The notes under the pieces are model-generated. The model was not told the origin of the DNA and ran no database searches. It worked only from the letters and a program-made list of their open reading frames with translations. This document shows, in pieces, positions 1 to 8,761 of a stretch of 64,000 bases of DNA. Origin of the DNA: Salinivirgaceae bacterium (GTDB taxonomy: Bacteria; Bacteroidota; Bacteroidia; Bacteroidales; SZUA-534); assembly GCA_017645945.1 (NCBI GenBank), contig JAGCNL010000055.1, forward strand, positions 31,239 through 95,238. The letters are read 5' to 3'. Each line of letters begins with the position of its first letter. Within the stretch, counting starts at the first letter, position 1. Both the position numbers and the translations under genes were made by a program.

Positions 1-2
1 AA

Positions 3-656
3 GAGCGTGATTACGACGATGGCGGCGACGAATCGGGCGACGGTGGCGGCGCAATGGTGGCTGCCGACCAGACGCTCTTCTCGATGCTCTGCGACCTGCG
101 GAAAGACATCGCCAAAAAGCGCGGTCTGCCGCCGTACATCATCTTCCAGGACCCAGCACTGCAAGATATGACCATCCACTACCCGATGACTCTGCAGGAA
201 TTGGGCAACATTCCAGGCGTTGGTCAGGCAAAAGCATTGAAATTCGGCCAGCCGTTCTGCGACTTGATTAGCAAATATGTGAAAGAGAATGAGATAGAGC
301 GCCCGATGGACCTTGTGGTGAAGACCACAGGCAACAATTCGGGAATGAAACTCTACATTGTTCAGAGCATCGACCGCAAGCTGGGGCTCGACGTGATTGC
401 CGACGGCAAAGGTCTGGAAATGGACGAGTTGCTGACTGAAATGGAGAAAATTGTGAATTCGGGCACCAAGCTGAACATCGACTACTACATTGACGAGGTG
501 ATTGACGAGGACTGCCAGGACGACATCTACGAGTATTTCCGTGAGGCGTCGAGCGATTCACTAGAGGACGCCATCAAGGAACTTGGCGAAGACGATTACA
601 CTGAGGAGGAAATTCGCCTGATGAGAATAAAATTCATCTGCAACGAGGCGTATTAG
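3..656 (+). CDS. recQ: RecQ DNA helicase, C-terminal part (5' end outside window)
   Basis: The frame is open from the window edge, so this is the last 217 residues of a longer protein; the helicase and zinc-binding domains are missing here. After an Asp/Gly-rich linker, residues about 20-95 form an HRDC domain: helical, with the helix-turn signature LQELGNIPGVGQAKALKFG. HRDC domains help RecQ helicases bind branched DNA during recombination repair. A roughly 115-residue acidic helical tail follows, as in Bacteroidota RecQ proteins. The internal Met at base 54 is unlikely to be the start, because the frame continues upstream of it without a stop. RNase D also has HRDC domains, but the linker and tail fit RecQ better. 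Confidence 0.85.
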   Translation, partial: ERDYDDGGDESGDGGGAMVAADQTLFSMLCDLRKDIAKKRGLPPYIIFQDPALQDMTIHYPMTLQELGNIPGVGQAKALKFGQPFCDLISKYVKENEIERPMDLVVKTTGNNSGMKLYIVQSIDRKLGLDVIADGKGLEMDELLTEMEKIVNSGTKLNIDYYIDEVIDEDCQDDIYEYFREASSDSLEDAIKELGEDDYTEEEIRLMRIKFICNEAY

Positions 657-693
657 ACAGGGTGCCAATATGGCCAAAGGTGGTTGAGGATTA

Positions 694-1110
694 TTATACG
701 CAAAGCTCAAAAGTGACAGCATCGACAATACTGCAATCTTCAATTTTGCGAATAATTAACAAGTCTTGGTCACCAGTAACCAAATAATTGGCTTTGGATT
801 CGGCAGCCAAATTCAACAGATAGTCGTCTGACTCATCACGGCAGAGACTGATATGCTGTTGAGGCTCAATTTTTTCGCCAATAATTCGCATGAATTCAAT
901 GAGCGACTCAACTTCATCGGAAGGGAAATATTTGGCAAACTTTGGGCGTGATGTAACATCGCGGATTTCGGCAAGCAACTCTTCACAAACAATAAGTTGT
1001 ACATACTCACGGCTTAACAAGTCGACAAGACGCGACAATCTTTTGCCGATAAGAAAGCTAATCCAACAGTTGGTATCAACAATAACTCTGATTTTACGCC
1101 TTTTTGGCAT
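694..1110 (-). CDS. PIN-domain toxin of a type II toxin-antitoxin pair
   Basis: Protein of 138 residues with the PIN nuclease layout: an N-terminal VIVDTNCWISFLIG with the first metal-binding Asp, a central Glu-rich helical part, an acidic CRDESDDYLL segment and a C-terminal YLVTGDQDLL carrying the later catalytic acids. It resembles the putative toxin family COG1569. PIN toxins are Mg-dependent ribonucleases. The ATG at 1110 overlaps the end of the upstream antitoxin gene by 17 bases; a GTG at 1119 in the same frame is an alternative start. The gene is the second of a two-gene minus-strand unit. No terminator is evident before recQ, which is convergent. Confidence 0.8.
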   Translation of the reverse strand: MPKRRKIRVIVDTNCWISFLIGKRLSRLVDLLSREYVQLIVCEELLAEIRDVTSRPKFAKYFPSDEVESLIEFMRIIGEKIEPQQHISLCRDESDDYLLNLAAESKANYLVTGDQDLLIIRKIEDCSIVDAVTFELCV

Positions 1111-1315
1111 AGCGCTCACGTCTTACGGCTTTCACCTCGGCCATTATGTCGGCTTCCGATATTTCGTCGGTGCGGAAAGTGTCGAGAAAATGATTCAGTT
1201 CCGCACGGATGTTCTGCTGCGTCAACGCTTTGCCAATCCTTAACTGCGAGCGCACTGGCATCTGCTGAAGCAAATACAACATCTGGTTGTAACTAATGTC
1301 GATTGTTGCGTTCAT
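1094..1315 (-). CDS. Antitoxin partner of the PIN toxin
   Basis: A 73-residue protein starting MNATIDISYNQ. The N-terminal part is predicted helical (YNQMLYLLQQMP) and the C-terminal end is strongly basic (EVKAVRRERYAKKA). Its position immediately before a PIN toxin with overlapping ends, its size and its basic/helical make-up support an antitoxin role; I do not recognise the exact family. The open frame extends a further 11 codons upstream, but the ATG at 1315 gives the better N-terminus. Type II antitoxins normally bind the toxin and repress their own promoter. Confidence 0.65.
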   Translation of the reverse strand: MNATIDISYNQMLYLLQQMPVRSQLRIGKALTQQNIRAELNHFLDTFRTDEISEADIMAEVKAVRRERYAKKA

Positions 1316-1660
1316 AGCATTATGAATTTGTGTGGCAATATACAACAATTTGTTTAATCGGTGATTTTAAATTTTATCGTATCACCCCTTCAGGGTTCCC
1401 ATTGCCCGCATTTGATTTAACTGGGGCTCACGCCCCAGCCTGTGATATGTCACACCTTCGGCGTTTTCAATGCTCCATCCAAACGAAACCTAAACCAAAC
1501 ACAAAAAATCCGCTTGCGTTTTAATTCGGCAAAAATCGGCTCGAATCGGTTAGAGATAAAATTCACATTTTTGGGTCAGAAAACAAAAAATCCGCATTTT
1601 CACCCTGAAATTCACAAAAAAATCGCCCGAAAAAGGCCCGATTTTGCCATTTTTCAAAAA

Positions 1661-1723
1661 CCGTTCGTTAAGTCAAACCCGCCGTTCGTTAAGTGAAAGC
1701 CGCCATTCGTTAAGTGAAACCCG
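1661..1723. repeat. Three tandem 21-base repeats
   Basis: Three adjacent copies of a unit close to CCGTTCGTTAAGTGAAACCCG, differing at one or two positions each, with a partial fourth copy (CCGTTCAT). There are no unique spacers, so this is a simple tandem array and not CRISPR. Confidence 0.85.
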
Positions 1724-1778
1724 CCGTTCATTTTTCGGCTATTGTTTTTTAAAAACCGTATTTCGACCTTTGGGTTGA

Positions 1779-1829
1779 TTTAGGAGTTAGGAGTTAGAAA
1801 TTAGGAATTTATATTTAGGAATTAGGATT
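1779..1829. repeat. Degenerate 7-base-period GARTTAG tract
   Basis: Reads as successive words such as GATTTAG, GAGTTAG, GAGTTAG, AAATTAG and GAATTAG. The same vocabulary recurs, reverse-complemented, after rseP and dxr. Each word holds a TAG stop, and the 7-base period moves it through all three frames. Confidence 0.75.
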
Positions 1830-1972
1830 TTTGAATTACGAATGATGAATTACGAATTACGAAACGGCATTTTTGTAGGGACGCACCGCGCTACGTCTCT
1901 ACGCGTAACAAACGCAACAAAAACAATATCAGTAAAATAAATATATTTATTAATCACTAAAAAATCACAATT

Positions 1973-4900
1973 ATGAGGAAATTTAGACATTTTTTAATGA
2001 CGGCAGCGGCGTTGCTGATTGGTCAAAATCTGTTGGCCTACAATTTTGAGGTCGGTGGAATCTACTACAACATCACGTCGGACGAGAACTTGACGGTGGA
2101 AGTAACGTATGAAACCACAGATTACAACAGCTATAGCGGCGATGTGGACATTCCTGCCACGGTAACTAATGGCGAAACAAATTATAGCGTGACGAGAATT
2201 GGTGACAAAGCGTTCTATAATTGCAGCAGCCTTACTTCCATCACTATTCCCGAATCGGTTACGAGCATCGGCATGTGGGAGTTCTATAATTGCACTGAAC
2301 TCACTACCATCACCATTCCCGAATCAGTTACCAGCATCGACATTTTTGCGTTCTATAATTGCAGCGGACTTACTTCCATAAACATTCCCGAAGGCGTAAC
2401 AAGCATCGGTTTCGATGCGTTCTATAATTGCAGCGGACTTACTTCCATAACCATTCCTGAATCGGTAACAAAGATTGGCGGCCATGCGTTCTATAATTGC
2501 AGCGGACTGACAAAGGCCGAATTTGCAAGCATTGAAAGTTTGTGCAAAATCCAGTTTGGGGAAGCCGATTCTAATCCTTTGTTTTATGCCACAAGACTTT
2601 ATATAAACGGCGAAGAAATCACAGAAGTTGATATTCCAGAAGGAGTAACAAGCATTGGCGACTTTGCGTTCTGTAATTGCAGCGGTCTTACTTCCATAAC
2701 CATTCCTGAAGGCGTAACAAGCATCGGCAGTTTTTCTGGTTGCAGCAGCCTTACTTCCATAAACATTCCCGATGGCGTAACAAGCATCGGCAGTTTTTCT
2801 GGTTGCAGCAGCCTTACATCCATAACCATTCCCAAAGGCGTAACAAGTATCTGTGACAATGCGTTCCGCGGTTGCAGCAGCCTTGCTTCCATCACCATTT
2901 CTGAATCGGTTACGAGCATCGGCAACTTTGCGTTTTATGGTTGCAGCGGACTGATAAAGGCCGAATTTGCAAGCATAGATAGTTTGTGCAAAATCCAGTT
3001 TGGAAATTCCGAATCTAATCCTTTGAATCATGCTACAAGACTTTATATAAACGGCGAAGAAGTCACAGAAGTTGACATTTCCGAAGGAGTAACAAGCATC
3101 GGCGACTATGCGTTCTTTAATTGCAGCGGCCTTACTTCCATCACCATTCCCGAATCGGTTACGAGCATCGGCCAAAGGGCGTTCTATAATTGCAGCGGAC
3201 TGACAAAGGCCGAATTTGCAAGCATTGAAAGCTTGTGCAAAATCCAGTTTGGAAATTTAGAATCTAATCCTTTGTATTATGCCACAAGACTTTATATAAA
3301 CGGCGAAGAAGTCACAGAAATTGATATTACCGAAGGAGTAACAAGCATTGGCAACTTTGCGTTCTGTAATTGCGGCAAACTTACTTCCATCACCATTCCC
3401 GAAGGTGTAATAAGCATCGGCGGTAATGCGTTTTATAGATGCAGCAGCCTTACTTCCATTACCATACCAAACTCGGTAACGAGCATTGGCGATGGTGCGT
3501 TCTATAATTGCGGCAAACTTACTTCCATCACCATTCCCGAAGGTGTAACAAGCATCGGCGAATCTGCGTTCTTGAATTGCAGCAAACTTACTTCCATCAC
3601 CATTCCCGAAGGTGTAACAAGCATCGGCTATTCTGCGTTCTGGAATTGCAGCAAACTTACTTCCATCACCATTCCCGAATCAGTTACGAGCATTGGAGCC
3701 TATGCGTTTATGCATTGCTCCAATGCAACTATTTATTGCAAGGCGGAATCCAAGCCAGATGATTGGGACGAGAATTGGACTAACAGAAGTTCCGATTATA
3801 TAAAATGGGGATGCAATGTCATAAGAATAGCGGTTGACAATGAAGAATATGGGGATATAAATATAGAAGGAGACTATGCTTTTGTAGCAGAAGACGGCTC
3901 AATTTGGTGTCTGCCCGACGCTGAAGTAAAACTTACAGCTACAGCCGCCGAGCATTACCATTTTGTGAAGTGGAGCGACGGCAACACCGACAATCCGCGC
4001 ACGGTCAACGTAACATCCGACAGTGTATTTACAGCACAGACCGCAATCAACGTTTACAAGGTCAAGGCCACAACCGAGCATGGCACGGCAACAAATCTCG
4101 GCGACTACAATCATGGCTCAGAGGTGACGTTCACCGCACAGCCTGAGTCGGGTTACAAACTTGCCTACTGGGGCAATGGCAGCACCGCCAACTCACTGAC
4201 AATGACGATTACAAGAGATGTGGACTTGAAACCGCGCTTTATACTTTCGAGTCTGAGTGTTTACAGCGTGACTGTGGATGCCGATGAGCACGGAAGCGCC
4301 AACGGAGGCGGCTCGGTGCTTGTGGAGAACGATGAGATAACCATTTCGGCCACAGCCTCTGCCGGTTATCACTTTGTGAAGTGGAGCGATGGAAACACCG
4401 ACAACCCGCGCACCGTCAGCGTAAAAGGAAACAAGAAATATACAGCCGAGTTTGCCATCGACACATATAATGTTAATGCTGTGGCTGGTGCAAACGGCAC
4501 AGTAACTGGCGGAAAGACATACAATTACGGCGAGACCGCAACGCTCACCGCAACTGCCGCAGAGGGTTATCACTTTGTGCGCTGGAGCGATGGCAACACC
4601 GCCGCCGTGCGCACACTCACCGTGAGCGGCAATGTGGAGCTGACAGCTGAATTTGCCATCAACACCTACACCGTTAAACTGACTTCGGACAAAAATGGTA
4701 AGGTTGCAGGCGCGGGCACATACAACCATGGTGCCGAGGCCACTCTCACAGCAACGTCCAATGCTGGTTATCACTTTGTTAAATGGAGCGATGGCGCAAC
4801 CGAAAGCACCCGCAAGGTCAGCGTAACAAGCAATCTGGAACTTGCCGCCGAGTTTGCCATCAACACCTACGAGGTTAAGGTTCTGGCCGCCAATGGCACA

Positions 4901-6109
4901 GCCGAAGGTGCGGGAACTTACTACCACGGTGCAAAGGCAACCATCAGCGCAGCGGCCGCCGAGGGTTATCACTTCGCGCAATGGAGCGATGGCACCACAT
5001 CAGCATCGCGCACTGTTACAATAACTTCCGACACAACTTTCACCGCCGAGTTCGCCATCAACACCTACACCATCAGGGTTTCTGCTTCAAACGGCTCGGT
5101 TGAGGGTGCAGGCTCATACGAGCATGGTGAAGAAGCTAATTTAACGGCCTCAGCTGCTGAGGGTTACCACTTCACACAATGGAGTGATGGAGTAACTGAA
5201 AGCACTCGCAAAGTGAAGGTTACAAGCGATTTGAGTTTCACCGCTGAATTTGCAATCAACACCTATACAGTTTCGGTTGACTCGGCTGCCAATGGCAAGA
5301 TTTCGGGTGCCGGCACCTACGAGTATGGCGCTGTGGCAACACTCAAGGCCACTGCCAACGAGGGTTATCACTTTGTGATGTGGAGCGACAGCCTGACATC
5401 TGCCACCCGCAAGGTGACCGTCGCAAGCGACACAACATTCGGCGCCGAGTTTGCGGCCAACACTTACGAACTGAAAGCGAAAGCCACAAACGGCACAGTT
5501 GAGGGCGCAGGCACATACGAGTATGGAGCAGAAGCCACCTTGAAAGCGACTCCTGCCGTGGGTTATCGTTTTGTGAAGTGGAGCGATGGCAACACCGACA
5601 ACCCGCGCACTGTTACAGTAACCAGCAACAAGACCTACACTGCGAACTTCGAGGCGGAAACTTTCACCATCCGCGTTTCAGCCGAGAACGGCGCAATCAA
5701 CGGAGCAGCCGGCACATTCGCATTCGGTGCTGAGGCAACACTCACCGCCGTGCCCGACAATGGCTACCGCTTTGTGAAATGGAGCGACGGCAGCACCGAC
5801 AACCCGCGCATTGTTACCATCAATGCCGCCCTACTGCTGCAAACCGCCGATTTGTCGTTCACCGCCATCTTTGAGTTAGACGACAACACCGCCATCAATG
5901 ATGATGAGGCTGCAGCAGCTAACATCTACGCCTACGGCAAAACCATCGTGGTAGAGAACGCCTCAGACGACATCTTCGTCTTCGATGCATTGGGCCGTCT
6001 GATTAGCCGCGTGGCCGCCAATGCCGACCGCACTGAGATTCAAATCGATATGACAGGTGTTTACGTAGTGAAAACCGCTAACACAACAAAGCGCGTGATT
6101 ATTAATTAA
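1973..6109 (+). CDS. BspA-type leucine-rich-repeat surface protein with ten InlB-type repeats and T9SS-like tail
   Basis: Protein of 1378 residues. A signal peptide (MRKFRHFLMTAAALLIGQ, cleavage near LLAYN) is followed by about 20 LRR_5 units (residues about 60-600) of the form LTSITIPEGVTSIG..AFYNCSG, usually 23 residues (69 bases). Three copies of an inserted island (ASIESLCKIQFG...LYINGEE) interrupt the array. Residues about 620-1300 hold ten repeats of about 66-70 residues with the core GYHFVKWSDG, typical of the divergent InlB B-repeat family. The last 60 residues (FDALGRLISR...GVYVVKTANTTKRVIIN) match a type A T9SS sorting tail, predicting export across the outer membrane and surface attachment. 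Likely an adhesin; the ligand is unknown. DNA identity between LRR units is high enough for array length to change by recombination. Confidence 0.92.
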   Translation: MRKFRHFLMTAAALLIGQNLLAYNFEVGGIYYNITSDENLTVEVTYETTDYNSYSGDVDIPATVTNGETNYSVTRIGDKAFYNCSSLTSITIPESVTSIGMWEFYNCTELTTITIPESVTSIDIFAFYNCSGLTSINIPEGVTSIGFDAFYNCSGLTSITIPESVTKIGGHAFYNCSGLTKAEFASIESLCKIQFGEADSNPLFYATRLYINGEEITEVDIPEGVTSIGDFAFCNCSGLTSITIPEGVTSIGSFSGCSSLTSINIPDGVTSIGSFSGCSSLTSITIPKGVTSICDNAFRGCSSLASITISESVTSIGNFAFYGCSGLIKAEFASIDSLCKIQFGNSESNPLNHATRLYINGEEVTEVDISEGVTSIGDYAFFNCSGLTSITIPESVTSIGQRAFYNCSGLTKAEFASIESLCKIQFGNLESNPLYYATRLYINGEEVTEIDITEGVTSIGNFAFCNCGKLTSITIPEGVISIGGNAFYRCSSLTSITIPNSVTSIGDGAFYNCGKLTSITIPEGVTSIGESAFLNCSKLTSITIPEGVTSIGYSAFWNCSKLTSITIPESVTSIGAYAFMHCSNATIYCKAESKPDDWDENWTNRSSDYIKWGCNVIRIAVDNEEYGDINIEGDYAFVAEDGSIWCLPDAEVKLTATAAEHYHFVKWSDGNTDNPRTVNVTSDSVFTAQTAINVYKVKATTEHGTATNLGDYNHGSEVTFTAQPESGYKLAYWGNGSTANSLTMTITRDVDLKPRFILSSLSVYSVTVDADEHGSANGGGSVLVENDEITISATASAGYHFVKWSDGNTDNPRTVSVKGNKKYTAEFAIDTYNVNAVAGANGTVTGGKTYNYGETATLTATAAEGYHFVRWSDGNTAAVRTLTVSGNVELTAEFAINTYTVKLTSDKNGKVAGAGTYNHGAEATLTATSNAGYHFVKWSDGATESTRKVSVTSNLELAAEFAINTYEVKVLAANGTAEGAGTYYHGAKATISAAAAEGYHFAQWSDGTTSASRTVTITSDTTFTAEFAINTYTIRVSASNGSVEGAGSYEHGEEANLTASAAEGYHFTQWSDGVTESTRKVKVTSDLSFTAEFAINTYTVSVDSAANGKISGAGTYEYGAVATLKATANEGYHFVMWSDSLTSATRKVTVASDTTFGAEFAANTYELKAKATNGTVEGAGTYEYGAEATLKATPAVGYRFVKWSDGNTDNPRTVTVTSNKTYTANFEAETFTIRVSAENGAINGAAGTFAFGAEATLTAVPDNGYRFVKWSDGSTDNPRIVTINAALLLQTADLSFTAIFELDDNTAINDDEAAAANIYAYGKTIVVENASDDIFVFDALGRLISRVAANADRTEIQIDMTGVYVVKTANTTKRVIIN

Positions 6110-6135
6110 TAATATGTTTATTTAATTGATTGTGT

Positions 6136-6165
6136 CGTAGAGACGTGCCATGGCACGTCTCTACG
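6136..6165. repeat. Perfect 30-base palindrome
   Basis: The half-site CGTAGAGACGTGCCA is followed directly by its exact reverse complement. A partial copy (GGCGCGTCTCTAC) follows at 6174-6186. Related sequences lie at 1875-1902 and 42744-42771, so this belongs to a dispersed REP-like family. Its place just after the LRR gene would also let it form a 3'-end hairpin, although no U-run follows. Confidence 0.85.
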
Positions 6166-6210
6166 TGTTTTATGGCGCGTCTCTACTTGTTTTATGAGGT
6201 CCATTTTTCG

Positions 6211-6243
6211 TTGTGCACCTATAACCGAAAAAAACTATTTTTG
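6211..6243 (+). promoter_or_regulatory. Probable promoter of the beta-helix lipoprotein gene
   Basis: TATTTTTG at 6236-6243 matches the Bacteroidota -7 consensus TAnnTTTG, with TTG at 6211-6213 about 22 bases before it as a -33 element. The predicted transcript would have a leader of about 55 bases. Confidence 0.5.
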
Positions 6244-6303
6244 CCGTTGCCTTTCGTACAAACCATGTGTGCGAAAGCAGAAAAATCATAAAAACCGAAC
6301 GAC

Positions 6304-7788
6304 ATGAAAGGTCTATTAAAAAAATCAAGCATTCTGATAATCAGCGCAATAATGGCTTTCGCAGGCTGCACTGACACAAGCGATGTCTACACCATTATCG
6401 GCGGCTCGAACAGCGAAACCATGGGAACAGTGACTGGCGACGGCAATTTTCACGAGGGCGATGTGGCCACGCTTGTGGCGGAGCCGAAACCAGGCTACCA
6501 TTTTGCCTTCTGGGCCGACGGCAAACGAAAAAACCCGCGCAAGATTACCGTTAGTAAAAACATGGTTCTGATGGCCATCTTCGGCATTGGCGAGCGCCCC
6601 AACAATGGCGGCGACGATGAGGAGGACATTGTGAACCCCGATTCGCTGGCAATCAGTCTTTCAGGAACAATCAGCGAGAGCATTACGCTCGAGGACCGAG
6701 GACTTGATGTGGACTACATTGTCTATGACCGCCTCACAATCGGCAGCAACGCCACGGTAAACATTGAGCCAGGCGTGAAAATCAGATTTGAAAGCCTGAT
6801 GGGCAACATAACGGTTGCAGACAACGCCACCCTGAACATTGCAGGAACAGGCTCTAAACCAGTTGTTTTCATCGGCAAAACCGACGATGCTGATACTGGC
6901 TGGCACGGAATCGAACTCAATACTACAAGCACCAGCAGCACTTGGGAGCACGCCACACTCAAAAACGGCAACAGCGGCTGCCTTGTGAGCGTCAGAAAAG
7001 GCACATTATCAATGAAATCGTGCATCATCGACAACTGTGAAGGCAATGGCCTTGATGTTTGGGAAGAGGGCCGCGTTGCCAAAATTGAGGATTGCATTTT
7101 CAAAAACTGCAAGCAATCTCCCATTCTGTTCGAAAATAATTTGAACATCAACGCTTTAGGTGATAAGAACGATTTCTTCGACAACGACGAGAACTACATC
7201 TGGTGCCGCAGCAAGAATTTTGGCGACGGCGAATATGTTTTCCGCAAAATGACGGTGCCGTATCTGTTCACAGAGGGCATCGAAGCCGGCGGCAAGGCGA
7301 AAATAACCATTGAGCCGGGCGTGAAAATCCGTATGGGCCTTGAGACAAAGGTTGTCATCGGCAAAGACGTGCTGTTCAAAGCAGTGGGCACAGCCAGCGA
7401 GCCTATTTCGTTCCAAGGCGACGAGGATTTGGCCGGCTACTGGGACGTTTTCAAAATCGAAACCGCCGACAATAATTCGATTATGGAGCACTGCTTTATC
7501 ACGGGCGCAGGCTTGGAGCCGCCCTACGGTCAGGACTGCGCGCTGTTTATCGGCGAATCGTGCGCCATCACAATGAAGAACTGCTCGTTCACTAAAGTTG
7601 GGTCGGATTTTGGCGCAACGGTTTACAGTGCTGAGAATTTCGCAAAGAACTTCAAATTTGAGAAAGTCACCTTCAAAGACGCCGATTACAAAGACGCGTC
7701 TGATGTGTACGTGGTGGTTGGCTACGGAGTGGTTGAAGGCGGTAGCATATTCGACAACCTTGAATATCTGGCAGATATGCTGAAATAA
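6304..7788 (+). CDS. Lipoprotein with one InlB-type repeat and a right-handed beta-helix
   Basis: Protein of 494 residues with a lipoprotein signal ending AFAGC (Cys22). Residues about 35-95 form one divergent InlB B-repeat (core GYHFAFWADGKRKNPRK) like the ten in the preceding LRR protein. From about residue 120 to the end there are stacked short strands with Asn/Gly turns (ATVNIEPGVKIRF, NATLNIAGTGSKPVVFIG, SCIIDNCEGNGLDVW), typical of a parallel beta-helix of the pectate-lyase type. No catalytic site can be assigned, so a polysaccharide-binding or -degrading role is only possible. The gene follows the LRR gene by 194 bases with its own promoter, and the shared repeat suggests related surface functions. 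Confidence 0.8.
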   Translation: MKGLLKKSSILIISAIMAFAGCTDTSDVYTIIGGSNSETMGTVTGDGNFHEGDVATLVAEPKPGYHFAFWADGKRKNPRKITVSKNMVLMAIFGIGERPNNGGDDEEDIVNPDSLAISLSGTISESITLEDRGLDVDYIVYDRLTIGSNATVNIEPGVKIRFESLMGNITVADNATLNIAGTGSKPVVFIGKTDDADTGWHGIELNTTSTSSTWEHATLKNGNSGCLVSVRKGTLSMKSCIIDNCEGNGLDVWEEGRVAKIEDCIFKNCKQSPILFENNLNINALGDKNDFFDNDENYIWCRSKNFGDGEYVFRKMTVPYLFTEGIEAGGKAKITIEPGVKIRMGLETKVVIGKDVLFKAVGTASEPISFQGDEDLAGYWDVFKIETADNNSIMEHCFITGAGLEPPYGQDCALFIGESCAITMKNCSFTKVGSDFGATVYSAENFAKNFKFEKVTFKDADYKDASDVYVVVGYGVVEGGSIFDNLEYLADMLK

Positions 7789-7908
7789 AGCGGCGCCGAC
7801 TCCGTTTTGAGCCGATTTTTTCGATATTAACATCAGCAAGCGGATATCATCCAAAAATGACATCGGAGACATTTGTATTTGTATTATCTTGTCAGAAAAA
7901 TATAGATA

Positions 7909-8745
7909 ATGCAATACATTGAAACTCAGCTTACTTTCAGTCCATTGACGCCTGACAACCGCGAGATTCTGGTGGCTTTGCTTGCCGAAATCGGTTACGA
8001 CAGTTTTATGGACACGCCAACAGGTTTGTCGGCATACATTCCAGCCAGCGCTTTTGATGAGGCGGCAACAGCCGCAGCTGTGGAGCCTGTGGCAGCAGTT
8101 TTCGAAAGTCTGAAAATTGAGAGCCTGCCCGTGCCCGATGTTGACTGGAATGCTGAATGGGAGAAGAATTTCACCCCAATAACCGTTGCAGGAAAATGCC
8201 GAATCCGCGCTCCTTTTCACGATTACGACGCTAATTATCAATTGGATATAATCATCGAGCCGAAAATGTCGTTCGGCACGGGGCACCACGCCACCACCAC
8301 GCTGATGATTCAGCAGTTGTTCGACATCGACCTGAACGGCAAAACAGTGCTCGACATGGGATGCGGCACAGGCGTGCTGGCCATTGCAGCGCTGAAATTA
8401 GGCGCAAAAAGTGCCGTTGCCATCGACATCGACCATTGGTCAGTTGAGAACACGCAGGAAAACGCCGCCCGCAACAATGTGGAAATGACCGTGATTGAAG
8501 GCGGCGCAGAAGCCATCAGCGGCTCGTTCGATGTGATTTTGGCCAACATCAACCGCAACATCCTGCTCGACCAAATGCCAGTTTACAGCCGCTCGCTCAT
8601 GGCTGGCGGAGTGCTCTGCCTGAGCGGATTCTATGAGTCGGACCTCGACATGATTAAAGAGAAAGCCGGAGAGCTGGCGTTGCAGTTTGAGAAGGTTCTG
8701 AAGCGCGACGAGTGGGTGTCGGCACGATTTGTAAAGATGAAATGA
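7909..8745 (+). CDS. prmA: Ribosomal protein L11 methyltransferase
   Basis: Protein of 278 residues. The C-terminal class I methyltransferase domain carries the S-adenosylmethionine-binding motif VLDMGCGTGVLAIAALKLGA (near residues 147-166), the acidic VAIDID that follows, and the substrate-side LANINRNILLDQMP. The N-terminal part (about 100 residues) fits the L11-recognition domain, and KMSFGTGHHATT is diagnostic of PrmA. It trimethylates ribosomal protein L11 in the cytoplasm. The ATG at 7909 gives the expected N-terminus (MQYIETQLTF). The next gene starts 16 bases after the stop, so the two are probably co-transcribed. Confidence 0.95.
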   Translation: MQYIETQLTFSPLTPDNREILVALLAEIGYDSFMDTPTGLSAYIPASAFDEAATAAAVEPVAAVFESLKIESLPVPDVDWNAEWEKNFTPITVAGKCRIRAPFHDYDANYQLDIIIEPKMSFGTGHHATTTLMIQQLFDIDLNGKTVLDMGCGTGVLAIAALKLGAKSAVAIDIDHWSVENTQENAARNNVEMTVIEGGAEAISGSFDVILANINRNILLDQMPVYSRSLMAGGVLCLSGFYESDLDMIKEKAGELALQFEKVLKRDEWVSARFVKMK

Positions 8746-8761
8746 ACATACAATATTGACA

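Larger units (their letters stand above)
1316..1972. other. Gene-free stretch of mixed short repeats
   Basis: No convincing gene is present in these 650 bases. They contain, in order, a palindromic segment CTGGGGCTCACGCCCCAG (1421-1438) within a stretch resembling intergenic repeats of Bacteroidota, an AT-rich tract, three 21-base tandem copies (1661-1723), a 7-base-period degenerate tract (1779-1829), a GAATTACGAAT tract (1834-1862) and a palindrome-like GTAGGGACG...CGTCTCTAC (1875-1902). A TATATTTA at 1942-1949 could be the -7 element of the next gene, but no matching -33 element is visible. Confidence 0.6.

Noticed and set aside
1442..1696. Open frame of 84 codons in the repeat stretch before the LRR gene
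   Set aside because: It is built from low-complexity and tandem-repeat sequence with no start signal or recognisable protein features.
1661..1723. Possible CRISPR array
   Set aside because: Three 21-base copies are directly adjacent with no spacers, and there are no cas genes.
2324..4981. Long open frames on the minus strand opposite the LRR and InlB repeats
   Set aside because: They repeat with the same period as the plus-strand repeats and have no recognisable domain. They arise because the repeat's codon pattern keeps the complementary frame open.
7156..8289. A 377-codon open frame opposite the beta-helix gene and prmA
   Set aside because: It crosses two well-supported plus-strand genes and the gap between them, and no domain is visible.
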